From: Chondrus crispus
Taxonomy: Eukaryota; Rhodophyta; Florideophyceae; Gigartinales; Gigartinaceae
Length of the DNA: 64,000 bases
Reading direction: 5' to 3'
Assembly: GCF_000350225.1 (NCBI RefSeq)
Contig: NW_005178511.1
Location: 130,919 to 194,918, forward strand
Notes under the pieces: model-generated
What the model saw: only the letters and a program-made list of their open reading frames with translations
Told to the model about the DNA's origin: nothing
Databases searched by the model: none
In this document: piece after piece, positions 21,435 through 31,321 of the stretch
Layout: each line of letters opens with the position of its first letter
Numbering within the stretch: the stretch's first letter is position 1
Made by a program: the position numbers and the translations under genes

Positions 21435-22632
21435 TCAGCTTGCTAACAGTAATCCTTTGCGCCTAAACCTGTCTATAGCGTGCATAAAACACACGGGTTC
21501 CGTCAATGAGGTTAGAATTTTGCCCATCTCGCCTGGAAAGCTTCTCCACGCGTTAATACTTACCTAGCATGGTGACATTCCCCTCCATCCCCCCACTGTG
21601 ATAATACACCAAATCCGCGCCATCCCCTGCAATGCGCCCTTCTTCCACCGCCAACATAACTTCCTCCCATGCCTTGGGCGCGTACACAAGGTCGAACTCG
21701 AACGACGCTGCTGCCCTGCCCATCTCTTTCCAAATGGCCAGCTTCTCCCTCCGTACATCCGCAAAGCTACCTCGAAGCCTCGGGCGCAGCACATCCGGCA
21801 GCACAACACTGCCCCCGTCCCACTCCGCCAGCCTCCTCATCTGCCTCAGCAAATACCGCTCATCGCCCGACACCGGCACAGTCACCACCTTTGCGGACTC
21901 CCCCAAATGCTTGGCCAGGTAGTACGCCGTGGTCCCCGTGCCCGACGCCAGAAACACCATCGGCCTGTACTGCGACAGCCGCCCGCGGCGCCTTAGCGTC
22001 GCCAGCTGCACTTGCAGCTCGCCCGCCAGATGCCTGAGCCCGGGCTCCGCTAGCGGCCACGCGCCGCCCTGCGGGACGACGACGGGGCGGCAGTCGTCGA
22101 AAGCTGCGGGGCACGCGGCCATGACGTCGCTCTCCGCGGCGGCCGCCACGGCCTCCGGCGGCACGTCAACAAACGCCTCCGCAAAGCGCGCGTTCGGCAC
22201 ATGCACGTGCATCATGCCGAGCGCGAGCGCGGCAGCGAAGTTGCCGCCCGCGGTCGCCAGGTGCGGCGGCACGGGGCGCGTGACGTAGTAGAACGGCAGC
22301 GCGCGCTGCGCGCACAGGTGCGCCAGCGCCAGCATGGCGTTGGACTGCGCGCCACCGTACGACACCAGCGCCGCGCGCCGCAGAAGCGTGGGCGAGAGAA
22401 GCGCGTGGAACTTGCGCAGCTTCGACGCGCGCAGCGCGCCGTAAGAGAGGAGGTCGTCCCGCTTCACGTGCACCGTCCGCCCGCGGAACGACAGCGGCGT
22501 TACGGGCGTCACCGGCAGCGCAGGTAGCGCCGGCGCGCGGGTTTCTGCGCATCGGATAGGCGCGCGGCGGCGCCGCGCAGGCCAGGACGGCAGCGCGCCG
22601 GCGTGGAAACAGACGGCGCCGGATGCGGACAT
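21435..22632 (-). CDS. PLP-dependent D-cysteine desulfhydrase / ACC-deaminase-like protein (two exons)
   Basis: A fold-type II PLP enzyme. Exon 1 is 21564-22632 and exon 2 is 21435-21472; the 91-base intron (21473-21563) has a GTAAGT donor and ATAG acceptor. The joined product is 368 residues and ends LDRFRRKGLLLAS, matching the 'LxRYxxxGLL' end of the family. The PLP lysine is probably Lys71 in ASKLRKF (compare NKxRK). VSYGGAQSNAMLA and LASGTGTTAYYL hold the cofactor-phosphate-type loops, and YYHSGGMEGN is the C-terminal family motif. The N-terminal 35 residues are Arg/Ala-rich and could be a targeting peptide. The exact substrate cannot be read from sequence. Coding GC is much higher than in genes further left. 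Confidence 0.88.
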
Positions 22633-22803
22633 GGGGGGCGGTATGACAGCTCTGCGGTTGTCGAGTTGGACGTGATAGCAGATGGCGCGAAAGAGGCAGG
22701 CATCCAGGTTTTGCGCCTCATCTGGTGCATTTTGATCTGCGTTTATCCCTGTTGATCCCTCACCCGCAAGAAAATGTACGTGCGCGTAATATGCGCCCCT
22801 CTC

Positions 22804-23388
22804 TCACTCTCCTTCGGCGTCGACCACAATTTCGAGCCTAGAGGCCAGACGAACAACAGGGTCCCTCAAGTCGGGGTCCTTAAGCGGGACAACCCTGCCA
22901 CCGGCGCCGCCCCTCTCGTCGCCATCGGCCGGAACCCACTCCACGCCGTGCACTCCGTCAGTCTCCAGGACGAGGTCCCATTCGGGGACGTCCTCATCCA
23001 CGTGCGTCACCCCCCGGCCCTCGCGGCCGCCCTCTGCCAGCACGCGGGCGAGGTGGGCGCGCAGGTGGAGCTCAAGCGCGGCGAGCCTCGGCTCGGCGTG
23101 GGCGGGGAACTCGAACTCCAGGACGTATCTCGCGCGCGGCGCGCGCGCGCGGCCGATGACGAGCGTGAGCGCGCGCACGCGGCCCGCGGCGAGTAGTGGG
23201 CGCACGTCGGAGAGGACGCGCGTGATGTAGTCGCGCAGCGGCGCGTGCGCGCAGTAGGGCAGCGGCAGCGAGTGCAGGCGGCGCGTCTGGAAGAGCGAGG
23301 ACGGGTATACGCCGTGCGAGTGCAGGCAGAGGTGGATTAGAGCGTGCAGGAACTCCAGCAGCCGCGCCGTCACCGCGTCAGACGGCAT
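22804..23388 (-). CDS. REV7: HORMA-domain protein REV7 / MAD2B (MAD2L2)
   Basis: REV7 is the HORMA subunit of DNA polymerase zeta in translesion synthesis, and of shieldin-type complexes in animals. The protein (194 residues from the chosen Met; 220 if the upstream in-frame Met at 23466 is used) has LLEFLHALIHLCLHSHGVYP, SLFQTRRLHSLPLPYCAHAP, LRDYITRVLSDVRPLL and YVLEFEF in order. Human REV7 has the same succession (VYP..IFQ, Y..P....CHP.L..YI...L..V.PLL). The chosen start, MPSDAVTARLLEF, places the HORMA fold right at the N-terminus as in other REV7s. It lies 171 bases downstream of the PLP enzyme start on the same strand. Confidence 0.85.
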   Translation of the reverse strand: MPSDAVTARLLEFLHALIHLCLHSHGVYPSSLFQTRRLHSLPLPYCAHAPLRDYITRVLSDVRPLLAAGRVRALTLVIGRARAPRARYVLEFEFPAHAEPRLAALELHLRAHLARVLAEGGREGRGVTHVDEDVPEWDLVLETDGVHGVEWVPADGDERGGAGGRVVPLKDPDLRDPVVRLASRLEIVVDAEGE

Positions 23389-24044
23389 GTTGAGTCGGTG
23401 CGTTGCACGAGGGAGGAGACGGAGGAGACGGAGGAGGGTGCAGGAAGTGGGAGGCGGAAAGTGCATGGGAGGATGGGATCAAAGGAGGATGGGATCAAAG
23501 GAGGAATGAATTGGACAAGGAGACACGTGGTATATGTACACACGTGTATGTCGGAACCGCGTTCACGGGATGTGGATTCGTAAATTACATGTGTAAGCAT
23601 GGCAGGAAACAAGCAAGAGCGCGGGAAGCACGTAATTTACGTGCGGTGCCGGAAAGCGCGTGTGTCTGTGCACGGATCTATCATACCAACGATCTGGTGT
23701 AGCGGCTTTTCAAACCCCTTCAAACGTTATCAGACAGGGCCCAACTCGCCAACGGCACACTGTCCTCAAGAGCAATAAGGGCACGTGTCCCCCCTCAATT
23801 CGCCGTACACCCCGCTCAGAGCCGTGGCTCTGCAAACCTGCTGCATTCCCATTGGCCCATTTGAACCCATTCCCGCCACCTGAAACGGCCATCTCCCCCC
23901 GCCATCCTGCCGTTACACACCTCGATCACCAGCTCTAATACCCCATCGTCCTACACTCCCCTCCCCCTCCGGACCAACTTCCGTCCCTCCTCCCTCCATC
24001 CCCGTCCGCATCCCCCCTACCAACCGCCCGCCACGCCCGCAACG
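23389..24044. other. Divergent promoter region, no gene seen
   Basis: Between REV7 and the 696-residue gene. Contains a short direct repeat (AGGATGGGATCAAAGG, twice at about 23470-23502) and several ACGTG boxes. The stretch before the + strand ATG is strongly pyrimidine-rich with many CCCTCC blocks. Confidence 0.45.
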
Positions 24045-26135
24045 ATGCGTCTCCTTGCCTGCTTCTACAAGCCGCCTGTCGTCGTGGACACGGCCGCGCC
24101 CACCCCCGCCGCGCCCGCCGCGCCCACCTCCTTCGTGCCCGCCTCTATCCCGGAGCTGCACCCCGAATACGCGCACTCCGAGCCGTACTGCTTCGCCGCA
24201 CGTACGGACTCCGCCCGCCTGCTCGTCGAGCGCGTGCGCAGCGCCAAGGGACACGCCGCCGTCCCGACCACACCGACCCCGCACGTCGTGGTACGCGGCC
24301 CCTCCTACGCCCCGAAGTCGGTTCCGGTCGCGCTCAAGGTCGAGACGCCGGACCGCCCGCCGTCCGAGTCGGACGATGCCGACGAGAACCGCGACACGGC
24401 CAACCTCGCCCCGCCGCGCCAAACCAACAAGTCCTCCGTCCTGTCCACACGCGCCTCAGGGAAGATCTCCACCCGCAGGGCCAAGGCCAAGGCCAAGGCC
24501 AAGAAGCGCTCGCTCCCGCGCAAGTCCAAGGTGAAGAACCGCTCCCGCCCGCCGTCCAAGCCGACGGCCCCCCTGTCCGCCGATGAGTCTACGTCCTCGG
24601 CCAGGGTCAGTCAGCCCGAGCGCCGCCGACCCGACCCGTCCTCCGTCCGCACTTACTCCTCGTCCGACGCCGAGACCGACGAGCCGCGCCGCACCCCGCC
24701 GGCCCTGCTCGCACCCATCCGCGTCCCGCGTATGTCCGATGTTTTCGAGGATAATGGCGACCCGCGCTTCATCCATAGCCCCGCTGTGAGCAACGACTCG
24801 TGGGCACTCAACGACTGCGCTGAGCGCTTTGACGATATCGAGGACGACTTGTCGTCGGGCATTGTCAAACTGGCCTCGGTAGGTAATCACAAGGTCGTGC
24901 ACAAGGCCGCATTGGCACAACAACGCTCTCATGAATTTTCCGACTTGGGTGACGACCACCATGACGATACGCTTGGAGGAGGCGCCTCAGTTACCACAGC
25001 GAGGGGCACCAGGGGAAAGAGGAAGAGCAAGCCCTTCTTGGAGAGTGGCAACCCCCTCGACACATTTGATGATTTGGCGCCCCCGCTCGCCCCGGATAGC
25101 GCATACGACCACCACGACTCTACGAACAGTTTGCCCCCGGTTACACTATCCCGACAGATCTCAGCGGGTGTCCTGCCCGATGAAATTCAGTTTATCGATA
25201 CGTCCGGCGATGATGTATATCATGTGCCCCCACCGCTGGACCTGGACAGCCGCAGGCGCCAGGCAGCTGCCGACATGCTCCAAATTCCTTCCCCGTTGTC
25301 GTCGTCGACCGCGGGGCCGTCGCAGCGCAGCCAGCATGACAACTTGCTTCAGCTTCCGCAGGCCGGCGTCGATGGTTTTGGCGTCCCGCCGAGCATCATG
25401 CGCCGAGCGTCCTCCACAGCCAACAAACGCAAGACCGTTTCCTTCCATGATGAGTCCCCCGTCGTCATCGAGCCCAGCCTCCGCGCCCCGCGCTCCCTCC
25501 CGAGGGAGTCCATGCTCACCAAGAGCTCGTCGGAAGCTTCCGAGTACAAGGACGCGCTCGACGGGCGGTCCGATTCGTTCTCAGGACTGCGCGGCGTGCG
25601 AGACTCGGTGAGTATTGCCGCGCACACCAAGCCGCCCAACAAGATGTTTGCTTCGATCAAGCCGAAGAAATTCGCATCCGCCGCGGCCTCTCAGCCGCCC
25701 AAGACGCTCGATATCCCGCGCCCGCGCAACCAGAGGGAGCTGAGTGACAGCAGCGAGGAGCCGTTCCAGGCGCGTTCCTCGCGGCGCATGTCGCGCGTGT
25801 CCGTGCACGACAAGAGCGCGATCCGCGCGGCCAGCAAGCGGCAGTCGCGCGCCGTCGCTCAGGCGATGTCGGAGCAGATCCGCGGCGTTCCCAAGAGCGC
25901 CATGCTTGCCTTCTCCGAGAACGAAGTGCTCATCTCGGATGACGCGCTCGACGAGGAAGACAGCGATTTGTCGTTCCGACGCAGCGCGCGTGTGAAGAGC
26001 ATTCGCATGCCGCCAACAGTCGTGCCGGGCCAGGTTCCCCCGCCGCCGCCGCCGCCACCGTTCCAACCTGAAACGCAGCGCGTGCGTAGCGTTCGCAGGC
26101 CGCCTCCGCCCCCGGTGTCCCCGATCAGACGCTAA
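24045..26135 (+). CDS. Large low-complexity protein of unknown function
   Basis: I do not recognise it. The 696-residue frame is GC-rich and the longest in its region. It begins MRLLACFYKPP and has Ala/Pro-rich and then very basic segments (KAKAKAKKRS at about 149-158, PRKSKVKNRSRPP). The middle is Ser/Asp-rich and contains the phosphosite-like block RKTVSFHDESP. The end has a polyproline run (PPPPPPPP at about 665) and RRPPPPPVSPIRR. No transmembrane segment and no catalytic motif are seen. The composition suggests a largely disordered, nuclear or cytoskeleton-associated protein (inference); the polyproline tracts could bind profilin, SH3 or WW partners. Confidence 0.65.
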   Translation: MRLLACFYKPPVVVDTAAPTPAAPAAPTSFVPASIPELHPEYAHSEPYCFAARTDSARLLVERVRSAKGHAAVPTTPTPHVVVRGPSYAPKSVPVALKVETPDRPPSESDDADENRDTANLAPPRQTNKSSVLSTRASGKISTRRAKAKAKAKKRSLPRKSKVKNRSRPPSKPTAPLSADESTSSARVSQPERRRPDPSSVRTYSSSDAETDEPRRTPPALLAPIRVPRMSDVFEDNGDPRFIHSPAVSNDSWALNDCAERFDDIEDDLSSGIVKLASVGNHKVVHKAALAQQRSHEFSDLGDDHHDDTLGGGASVTTARGTRGKRKSKPFLESGNPLDTFDDLAPPLAPDSAYDHHDSTNSLPPVTLSRQISAGVLPDEIQFIDTSGDDVYHVPPPLDLDSRRRQAAADMLQIPSPLSSSTAGPSQRSQHDNLLQLPQAGVDGFGVPPSIMRRASSTANKRKTVSFHDESPVVIEPSLRAPRSLPRESMLTKSSSEASEYKDALDGRSDSFSGLRGVRDSVSIAAHTKPPNKMFASIKPKKFASAAASQPPKTLDIPRPRNQRELSDSSEEPFQARSSRRMSRVSVHDKSAIRAASKRQSRAVAQAMSEQIRGVPKSAMLAFSENEVLISDDALDEEDSDLSFRRSARVKSIRMPPTVVPGQVPPPPPPPPFQPETQRVRSVRRPPPPPVSPIRR

Positions 26136-26907
26136 GACGCTCAATGTACTGTAAAGTATATGCGTTTTTTGAAATGCAACTGCCTATCCTTCCGTGAAGG
26201 TATCTTGCTTTCCCATGTTAAAGTCGCGGAGGCATGGGCATGTTCGCTGTCTGCCGCCCGATCAAGGTGGATCATTGGATCAATGAAGTTTGCCGCGATT
26301 CCGATTGGCCTAGCTGGCAGTGTTGGGAAGCAATGGAAATGAAACAACACACTAGTGTAGTAGAAAGTAGTGTCATAGCCATGTTATGTTTATGGGTTGA
26401 AAAGCGAAAGGACCGGAACAAGGCCAGTTTACTACCGAGATGCTCTTTTAAAAGGGGAACGCCGAAATATTCGAAAAGGAAGCCTGAGAGACATCACGTG
26501 CTATCCCTCTGGTCCATCAACAGCGGAGCAAAGCTTTTAGAGCAAGCATTCAAATCGACTTTACAAGATGCATGATGCACGACCGTTTCGCGTTCGATAG
26601 TCCCCTTTTCACACAGCAGTATGCTCTCTCCCGCATGTACGGGAGAGAGCATACTTCTGAGTCAACATGATAGCAATGCAATGAGCAACTTAGTCCCTGT
26701 TTACAACATGAAAGTTAACTCGTGAAGAACTCTCGGCTGCCGTCTACAGCCTGGTTGTATTGTGCACGTAGTGTACAACCTTCAGCTGCTAGCGCCAGCA
26801 CTATACTACACGTGGAAGAAGAACAAAAAGCCTACCCAGGCACCGCCCCTCCACATCTTGCACCAAAAAAAAACCTCAGTGACCAAAACCACCTCACACG
26901 CGACGAT
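26136..26907. other. Spacer with a perfect hairpin
   Basis: Between two convergent genes. Apart from the hairpin at 26618-26655, nothing is recognised; short frames here have no motif. Confidence 0.5.
26618..26655. repeat. Perfect 16-bp inverted repeat, 6-base loop
   Basis: AGTATGCTCTCTCCCG at 26618-26633 is matched exactly in reverse at 26640-26655. It lies between convergent gene ends, but no U-tract follows on either side, so a factor-independent terminator is not implied in this eukaryote. Confidence 0.9.
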
Positions 26908-27774
26908 CTAAGACTCCTTGGTCTTGCTAACGGAAGCCATCCGGGACTTTCGCTCCAGCAGGGCGCGCTTCGACGCCTCGTGAACGCCAAACCAGACGGC
27001 GGTAAATGGGATCAACCATGCGGTCCTAGCCAGCGAGCCCTTGAACAAACCTCCCAGGCCCTCGGTCCTTCCGACCTGCGTGAGCACATCCACGACGCCC
27101 TTGTACTGCCTCGCGCCGCTGGCGGCAGACTGGGTCATGAGCCTCGTCTTGGCCAGATCCAAGGGGGTAGTGAGAAAGCCGGTGAAGCCGCCCGCAATGC
27201 CGCCCATGAAAATCTCCTCCCGCGGCGAGAGCTTGTCCTTGCGCACGAGGGCGCGCATTGCGCGTTTGAATTGGCCGTACAAGCCGAACTCGAGCATAGT
27301 GTACGGGATATCCCTGAACAAGGTGGCCGAATAGCCGGTATAAAACGCGGCGGGGCCCTCCGTGCGGGCGATAGTGGTGACGGCGGAGCGCAAGCCCGGG
27401 TACATATTAGCCTGCAAGCGCTGCTTGAGCAGCTCGCCGGGGACCATGACGACGGAGCAGCACACGAATGCCATGGCGGCGCACGCGAACTCGACGGCGG
27501 GCGTACCGGCGCGGTCCGGGAAGAGGTTGGTGGCGAGCTGGGTGAGGGTCTCGAAGGCGGCGAATTTGATGGCGCCGGCCGGGATCTGGGCCGACAGGCT
27601 GATGGGAAGGCCCTTGTACAGCGCGGGCAGGCCGCCCGCAGACAGCACGGAGGCGAAGGCGGCGAAGGTCGAGCGGCGCTGCGACCCCGCCGCTTGCACG
27701 ACGGTCTTCACCGTGTCCAGCGGGTGCATCGAGGCCACCGCCGTGCCCCGCCGCGGCCGCGCCCGCGAGGAGAT
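26908..27774 (-). CDS. Mitochondrial carrier family protein, SAM-carrier-like (5' end in gap)
   Basis: SLC25-type carriers move metabolites across the inner mitochondrial (sometimes plastid) membrane. Three carrier repeats are visible: MHPLDTVKTVVQ near the gap, VPGELLKQRLQANMY in the middle and TPLDLAKTRLMTQ in the third (each a PxD/ExxKxR motif), with the linked G-x-x-x-x-LYKGL and GYSATLFRDIPYTMLEFGLY blocks. The second-repeat VPxELxKQRLQ and RDIPYTMLEF most resemble S-adenosylmethionine carriers (SAMC/SAMTL), but substrate is inference. The frame continues upstream of the first visible Met (27738) into the run of N at 27775-27870, so the N-terminus is not visible. Confidence 0.88.
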   Translation of the reverse strand: MSSRARPRRGTAVASMHPLDTVKTVVQAAGSQRRSTFAAFASVLSAGGLPALYKGLPISLSAQIPAGAIKFAAFETLTQLATNLFPDRAGTPAVEFACAAMAFVCCSVVMVPGELLKQRLQANMYPGLRSAVTTIARTEGPAAFYTGYSATLFRDIPYTMLEFGLYGQFKRAMRALVRKDKLSPREEIFMGGIAGGFTGFLTTPLDLAKTRLMTQSAASGARQYKGVVDVLTQVGRTEGLGGLFKGSLARTAWLIPFTAVWFGVHEASKRALLERKSRMASVSKTKES

Positions 27775-27870
27775 NNNNNNNNNNNNNNNNNNNNNNNNNN
27801 NNNNNNNNNNNNNNNNNNNNNNNNNNNNNNNNNNNNNNNNNNNNNNNNNNNNNNNNNNNNNNNNNNNNNN
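27775..27870. other. Assembly gap, 96 N
   Basis: Undetermined bases that hide the 5' end of the carrier gene. The flanks are GC-rich. Confidence 1.
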
Positions 27871-28234
27871 GGACGATGCGTTTGGGGAACAGGATTTAAG
27901 ATTTCCATATAGACGAGAGGGGGCGGGGGTGGAGACGCGGTCGGGGACTCGGATGGGGACGAGAACGGATAATGTGGGCAGGAGGTGGGGTGTCAGATTT
28001 AAGTCTGTCGACGGCGAGATCGATCAATGGGAGAAGACGGGAGAGAAGACGTCCATGCAGTGCTATTATAGCATCTTGCATCTTCCACGTCGTACGCGTG
28101 GGCGCCGCGGAAGCACTCTTCGGATCGCACGAGGATTTCCACGGCATTCAGACACGTGTCCGGCATGCCATGCGACAGCGCAATACTGAAGATCTTGTAG
28201 GTATATTTGGTTGTTCTGCTTACAGATACCTGTA
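27871..28234. other. Probable carrier-gene promoter side, no gene seen
   Basis: Spacer between the gap and the transposon-like terminus at 28235; nothing recognised. Confidence 0.4.
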
Positions 28235-28639
28235 CAGTGATCCCTCGATATCTGAATATGGATGGCTGCTTCCTTCCATACTCAGGGCCATTCTATGAAT
28301 TTCTCGAAGCTGGAATTTGGAAATCAGAAATATGACAGCAATGCACTGATTTCCAATTTCCGTCTCGCCGTTCGGTCTATAACATTTAGAAACATTTCAC
28401 AGACAACCAATAATATCGCACTCGAGTACTAGGTGTGCACCCCAGGAGTGCTCATACTCGATCATTCCCTCTGCGACCGCCATTGCAGATACCGATGCCT
28501 GCTCGTTTCCATCGTGAAATCGTTCCCTCTGCCACCTGCAATTTAAGAGAAAGATGGCTGCTCGTTTCGTCTACCTCTACGACTAGGCGGCGTATCCCGT
28601 TCCGCAGAGTATTGACCGAGAAAAAAAATCGGAGAGACG

Positions 28640-29250
28640 TTGCAAATACTTTTCTCAACAATCTTACAGGCGTCAATTAATTGCCGTGTCCTATCTCGAC
28701 ACACGATCACAGCGATCAGAGAAAGTTTCTGTCTGGGAAAACATCTGGCGTTGCTTGGTGAAGACATATTTACAGAACTGTATCGCCTCTCTCCAGCACT
28801 ATTTCAAGACCTTTGCAATAAATTGCGGTCGGTGCTAGAGAGGTCTCAAATTCGACTAAATTGCACAAACTCAACGAAAAGTGATGAAACTATGCTTTGC
28901 ATCACAATGCGGATTTTAGCAGGGGCTAGCTACTTAAATAATGGTTGGTTTTATGGTGTGGCAACGTCCACCACATACGCATTATTCATGAAACATAGCA
29001 AGCCCTCAACAAAGTGCTTGCACCCATCGAATTTCAAATATCTATCCCAAGTTGCCAAGCAGCAGCGCAGCAATTTCAAAGTTTGCGTAATTCGCCCCTA
29101 GGAAGTATCATCGCAGCAATTTATGGCATTGCTATAAACAATATGGCAACCTACGTTACACGACACTCCAGACCCACGCAAGTACTTCAACCGAACAGGG
29201 TTCTACTGGGAGTCACGCTTGAAGAAGAATTAATAACTCTGAATTCTTCT
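28640..29250 (+). mobile_element. Decayed PIF/Harbinger transposase fragment
   Basis: Three reading frames in succession give parts of one Harbinger (DDE_Tnp_4) transposase. The first (28640-29101) has FTELYRLSPALFQDLCNKL and ILAGASYLNNGWFYGVATST, the helix-turn-helix part. The second (from about 29014) has LAPIEFQISIP and IIAAIYGIAI, the equivalent of GAIDGxxI with the catalytic Asp position reading Tyr. The third (about 29163-29227) has DPRKYFNRTGFYWESRL, the equivalent of the RKGxYxxN block. At least two frameshifts and a stop separate them, and the C-terminal half is gone. A plain dead DNA transposon. Confidence 0.75.
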
Positions 29251-29618
29251 TCTGTCGCTAGTCGTCCTTCAGAGTCGCTTATTTCATCCCCACTTGGCAT
29301 TTGCGTGCCTTTACGAAACGCGTATCGCTCGGCGCGGGGCGGGTCGAAAAAGGGGGGCAAGATGCGTTTGAGGGCGGCGACGGGCGAACGAGGGGGAAGG
29401 GCGGGAGACATAGTTGGAGGCGTCGGTGAGGAAGGGTGTGGGAGGGGCGGAGTGCTCAGGAAGTGGCGTGCCGAGATCGAAAGCAGCGATGTATAACGCA
29501 CTGTATGAGGCGCCATGGTGGGAGAGGTTGGAGGTGTCGACATCTTGGCCGCAAACAATGGCGGAAAGAACGCACGAGAGCGGGAGCTGTGTAAAGAGGG
29601 AAGGGGCAGCGAGAGGAA

Positions 29619-29755
29619 GGAAACGGGACTGGGGAGGGAGGGAACCTGTCTGGGTAGAGAGGGATCCGGACTAGGGAAGGAGAGAACGGGACTGGTGAGA
29701 GAGGGAACGGGACTGGTGAGGGAGGGAACGGGGCTGGATAGGGAGGGAACAGGAG
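29619..29755 (+). repeat. 21-bp tandem repeat, about six copies
   Basis: Unit close to GGAACGGGACTGGTGAGGGAG repeated with small changes. It is a multiple of three, so one frame reads as a repeated REGTGLV peptide, but nothing else suggests a real protein. Confidence 0.85.
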
Positions 29756-31139
29756 GAGACGGACAGATTGATGGATAACAAGTGTAGTATAACGACGGAC
29801 GCGCGGGCGGGGAGGTTATTAACCGTGCCGCCGTGAACGGTGCACACGTGGGCGCGTGTGCCCACGTATAGGGAGCGCGCGCGTGTACGGACCAGTCTTA
29901 ATCTGGTGTACGTGTACAGTAGTGCACGTGTCGGCCAAGCGGTAGTCTGCTAGTAATACGCGTGTACCCTAGCACACGTGGCATCCGTGCGGTAGTCTGT
30001 AAGCAGCGCGTGTGTACAGTAGTACACACGTGTACCTGCAGCGTCCGCGCGGTAATTAGGAATTGAGGCGCTAGCTTTTTAATTGCGTACAGCACCTGGT
30101 ACGTACTAGGCGACAGGTACTGTACACCAAGACAGATGTCCGAGGCGTCCCTCTGAGGAGTAAAGACCTGACACCCGTCCCTACCAGTAAACTGGGGCAA
30201 GCTTTCCCCCGTCCCTTTCGCGCCTATGTACGTCCGTTTCGGTTGTCTCTCGCGCGCGCTGGCTTCTAACCCGTTACTGGTCGCTCCCGTTCACGCACCA
30301 CGGGGCGACTGCGCGTAACCGGCGAGTGAGCCACTCCCTTTTCACGAGCTCGTCCGATCGTTTCAATTAGCGCGTCGCGTCCGAGCCGCGTGCTCCCTCT
30401 CTATAGCCTCCGCCTCTCACCCAACCCAGGGCAGAGAGGAGTTATCCCACAACAAGCATTATTGACTTTCTTGTTTGGCGGGACTGCGATTTCAGTTTCA
30501 TCCGTTTTCACGTAAGGGAATTCCAGATTTCCCATATACGAAAACAGATGATAGAAAGGTGGAAACACACGTGGAAACGTTTCCGGCACCTATTGGATAT
30601 ATAGCGTACGACAAGTTTCTAAACTTTCTAATTCCCAGCCTGTAAAAACTCCAAGAACGCCCCTCAGTTATGGTGTTAATTCAGAAACTAAGGATGTATC
30701 ATATGCAGCCCAAATATGTAACAATCCCATACTTTTAACCAAAATATTTAATAATGCGGGTCTGCTTGGCTTTGTTTGCGCGTTCGAGGTGTGTCAATTT
30801 TCGATTGCCCAGTAAAACTGGAAATTGAACCACACTTATAATGAATAAAGTTATCATAGCTCAGTTTTGTCTCATAGAATGCTCTTGTATGAGGCCTATT
30901 ATGATTAAGATGTGCTTGTGGTATTCAGTTAGGCCGTATTCATGAATACCTCATATGTGACCTGCAAACAACTCTCCGGAGCTCGTTCCAAGCAGTGGCA
31001 TGCACATATCGAGGATATTCACCTACCGAGGATCCAGATAGTGAGGGACCACTGTATCGGCAGATAGGAAATGTAGATGCTATCACGATAAGGCAACAAA
31101 TGATCTAGAGCATATACAGTAAAAGGAAACAGACATGAT
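29756..31139. other. Repeat-like spacer
   Basis: 29820-30040 is dense in ACGTG/CACGT and GTGTAC palindromic words (for example CACGTGGGC...GCCCACGT at about 29846-29868). The rest up to the LTR is AT-rich with no recognisable gene. Confidence 0.5.
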
Positions 31140-31321
31140 TGTGACACGTGGTTGGGACCGGTGTAAGTAATTGGAAGTTTAAGTTAGTAATTGTAGACAG
31201 TGCGCAAAAAGAGTATAAATGCGGTGGGTTTCGGTCGTCCTGTACGGCCGAGGGCAGACACATGACAGAAAACACACACGGGTAAGACATGGGGACGACG
31301 CATCCCGTTTTCACCCCAACA
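31140..31321 (+). repeat. 5' LTR of gypsy element 1
   Basis: 182 bp, TG...CA ends, with a TATA-like box (TATAAAT at about 31214-31220). The last base of the LTR is also the A of the first gag ATG. Confidence 0.95.

Larger units (their letters stand above)
28235..31055. mobile_element. Possible pogo/Tigger-like DNA element or pair of ends, 2.8 kb
   Basis: The left end CAGTGATCCCTCGATATCTG and the reversed right end CAGTGGTCCCTCACTATCTG match closely for 20 bases. Each is flanked by TA (28233-28234 and 31056-31057), as for Tc1/mariner/pogo insertions. Beyond those 20 bases the two sides diverge. The interior holds a Harbinger-type relic and GC-rich repeats that do not belong to such an element. 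It is either an old element filled with other insertions or two unrelated ends. Confidence 0.35.

Noticed and set aside
26618-26655. Hairpin as an intrinsic terminator
   Set aside because: No T-tract follows and the setting is eukaryotic.
26722-27912. Long plus-strand frames opposite the carrier gene
   Set aside because: Opposite-strand shadow of a well-supported carrier protein, partly made of gap bases.
29187-29558. Minus-strand 123-codon Pro/Ser-rich frame as a transit-peptide exon
   Set aside because: It overlaps the Harbinger relic and GC-rich repeats, with no downstream exon found.
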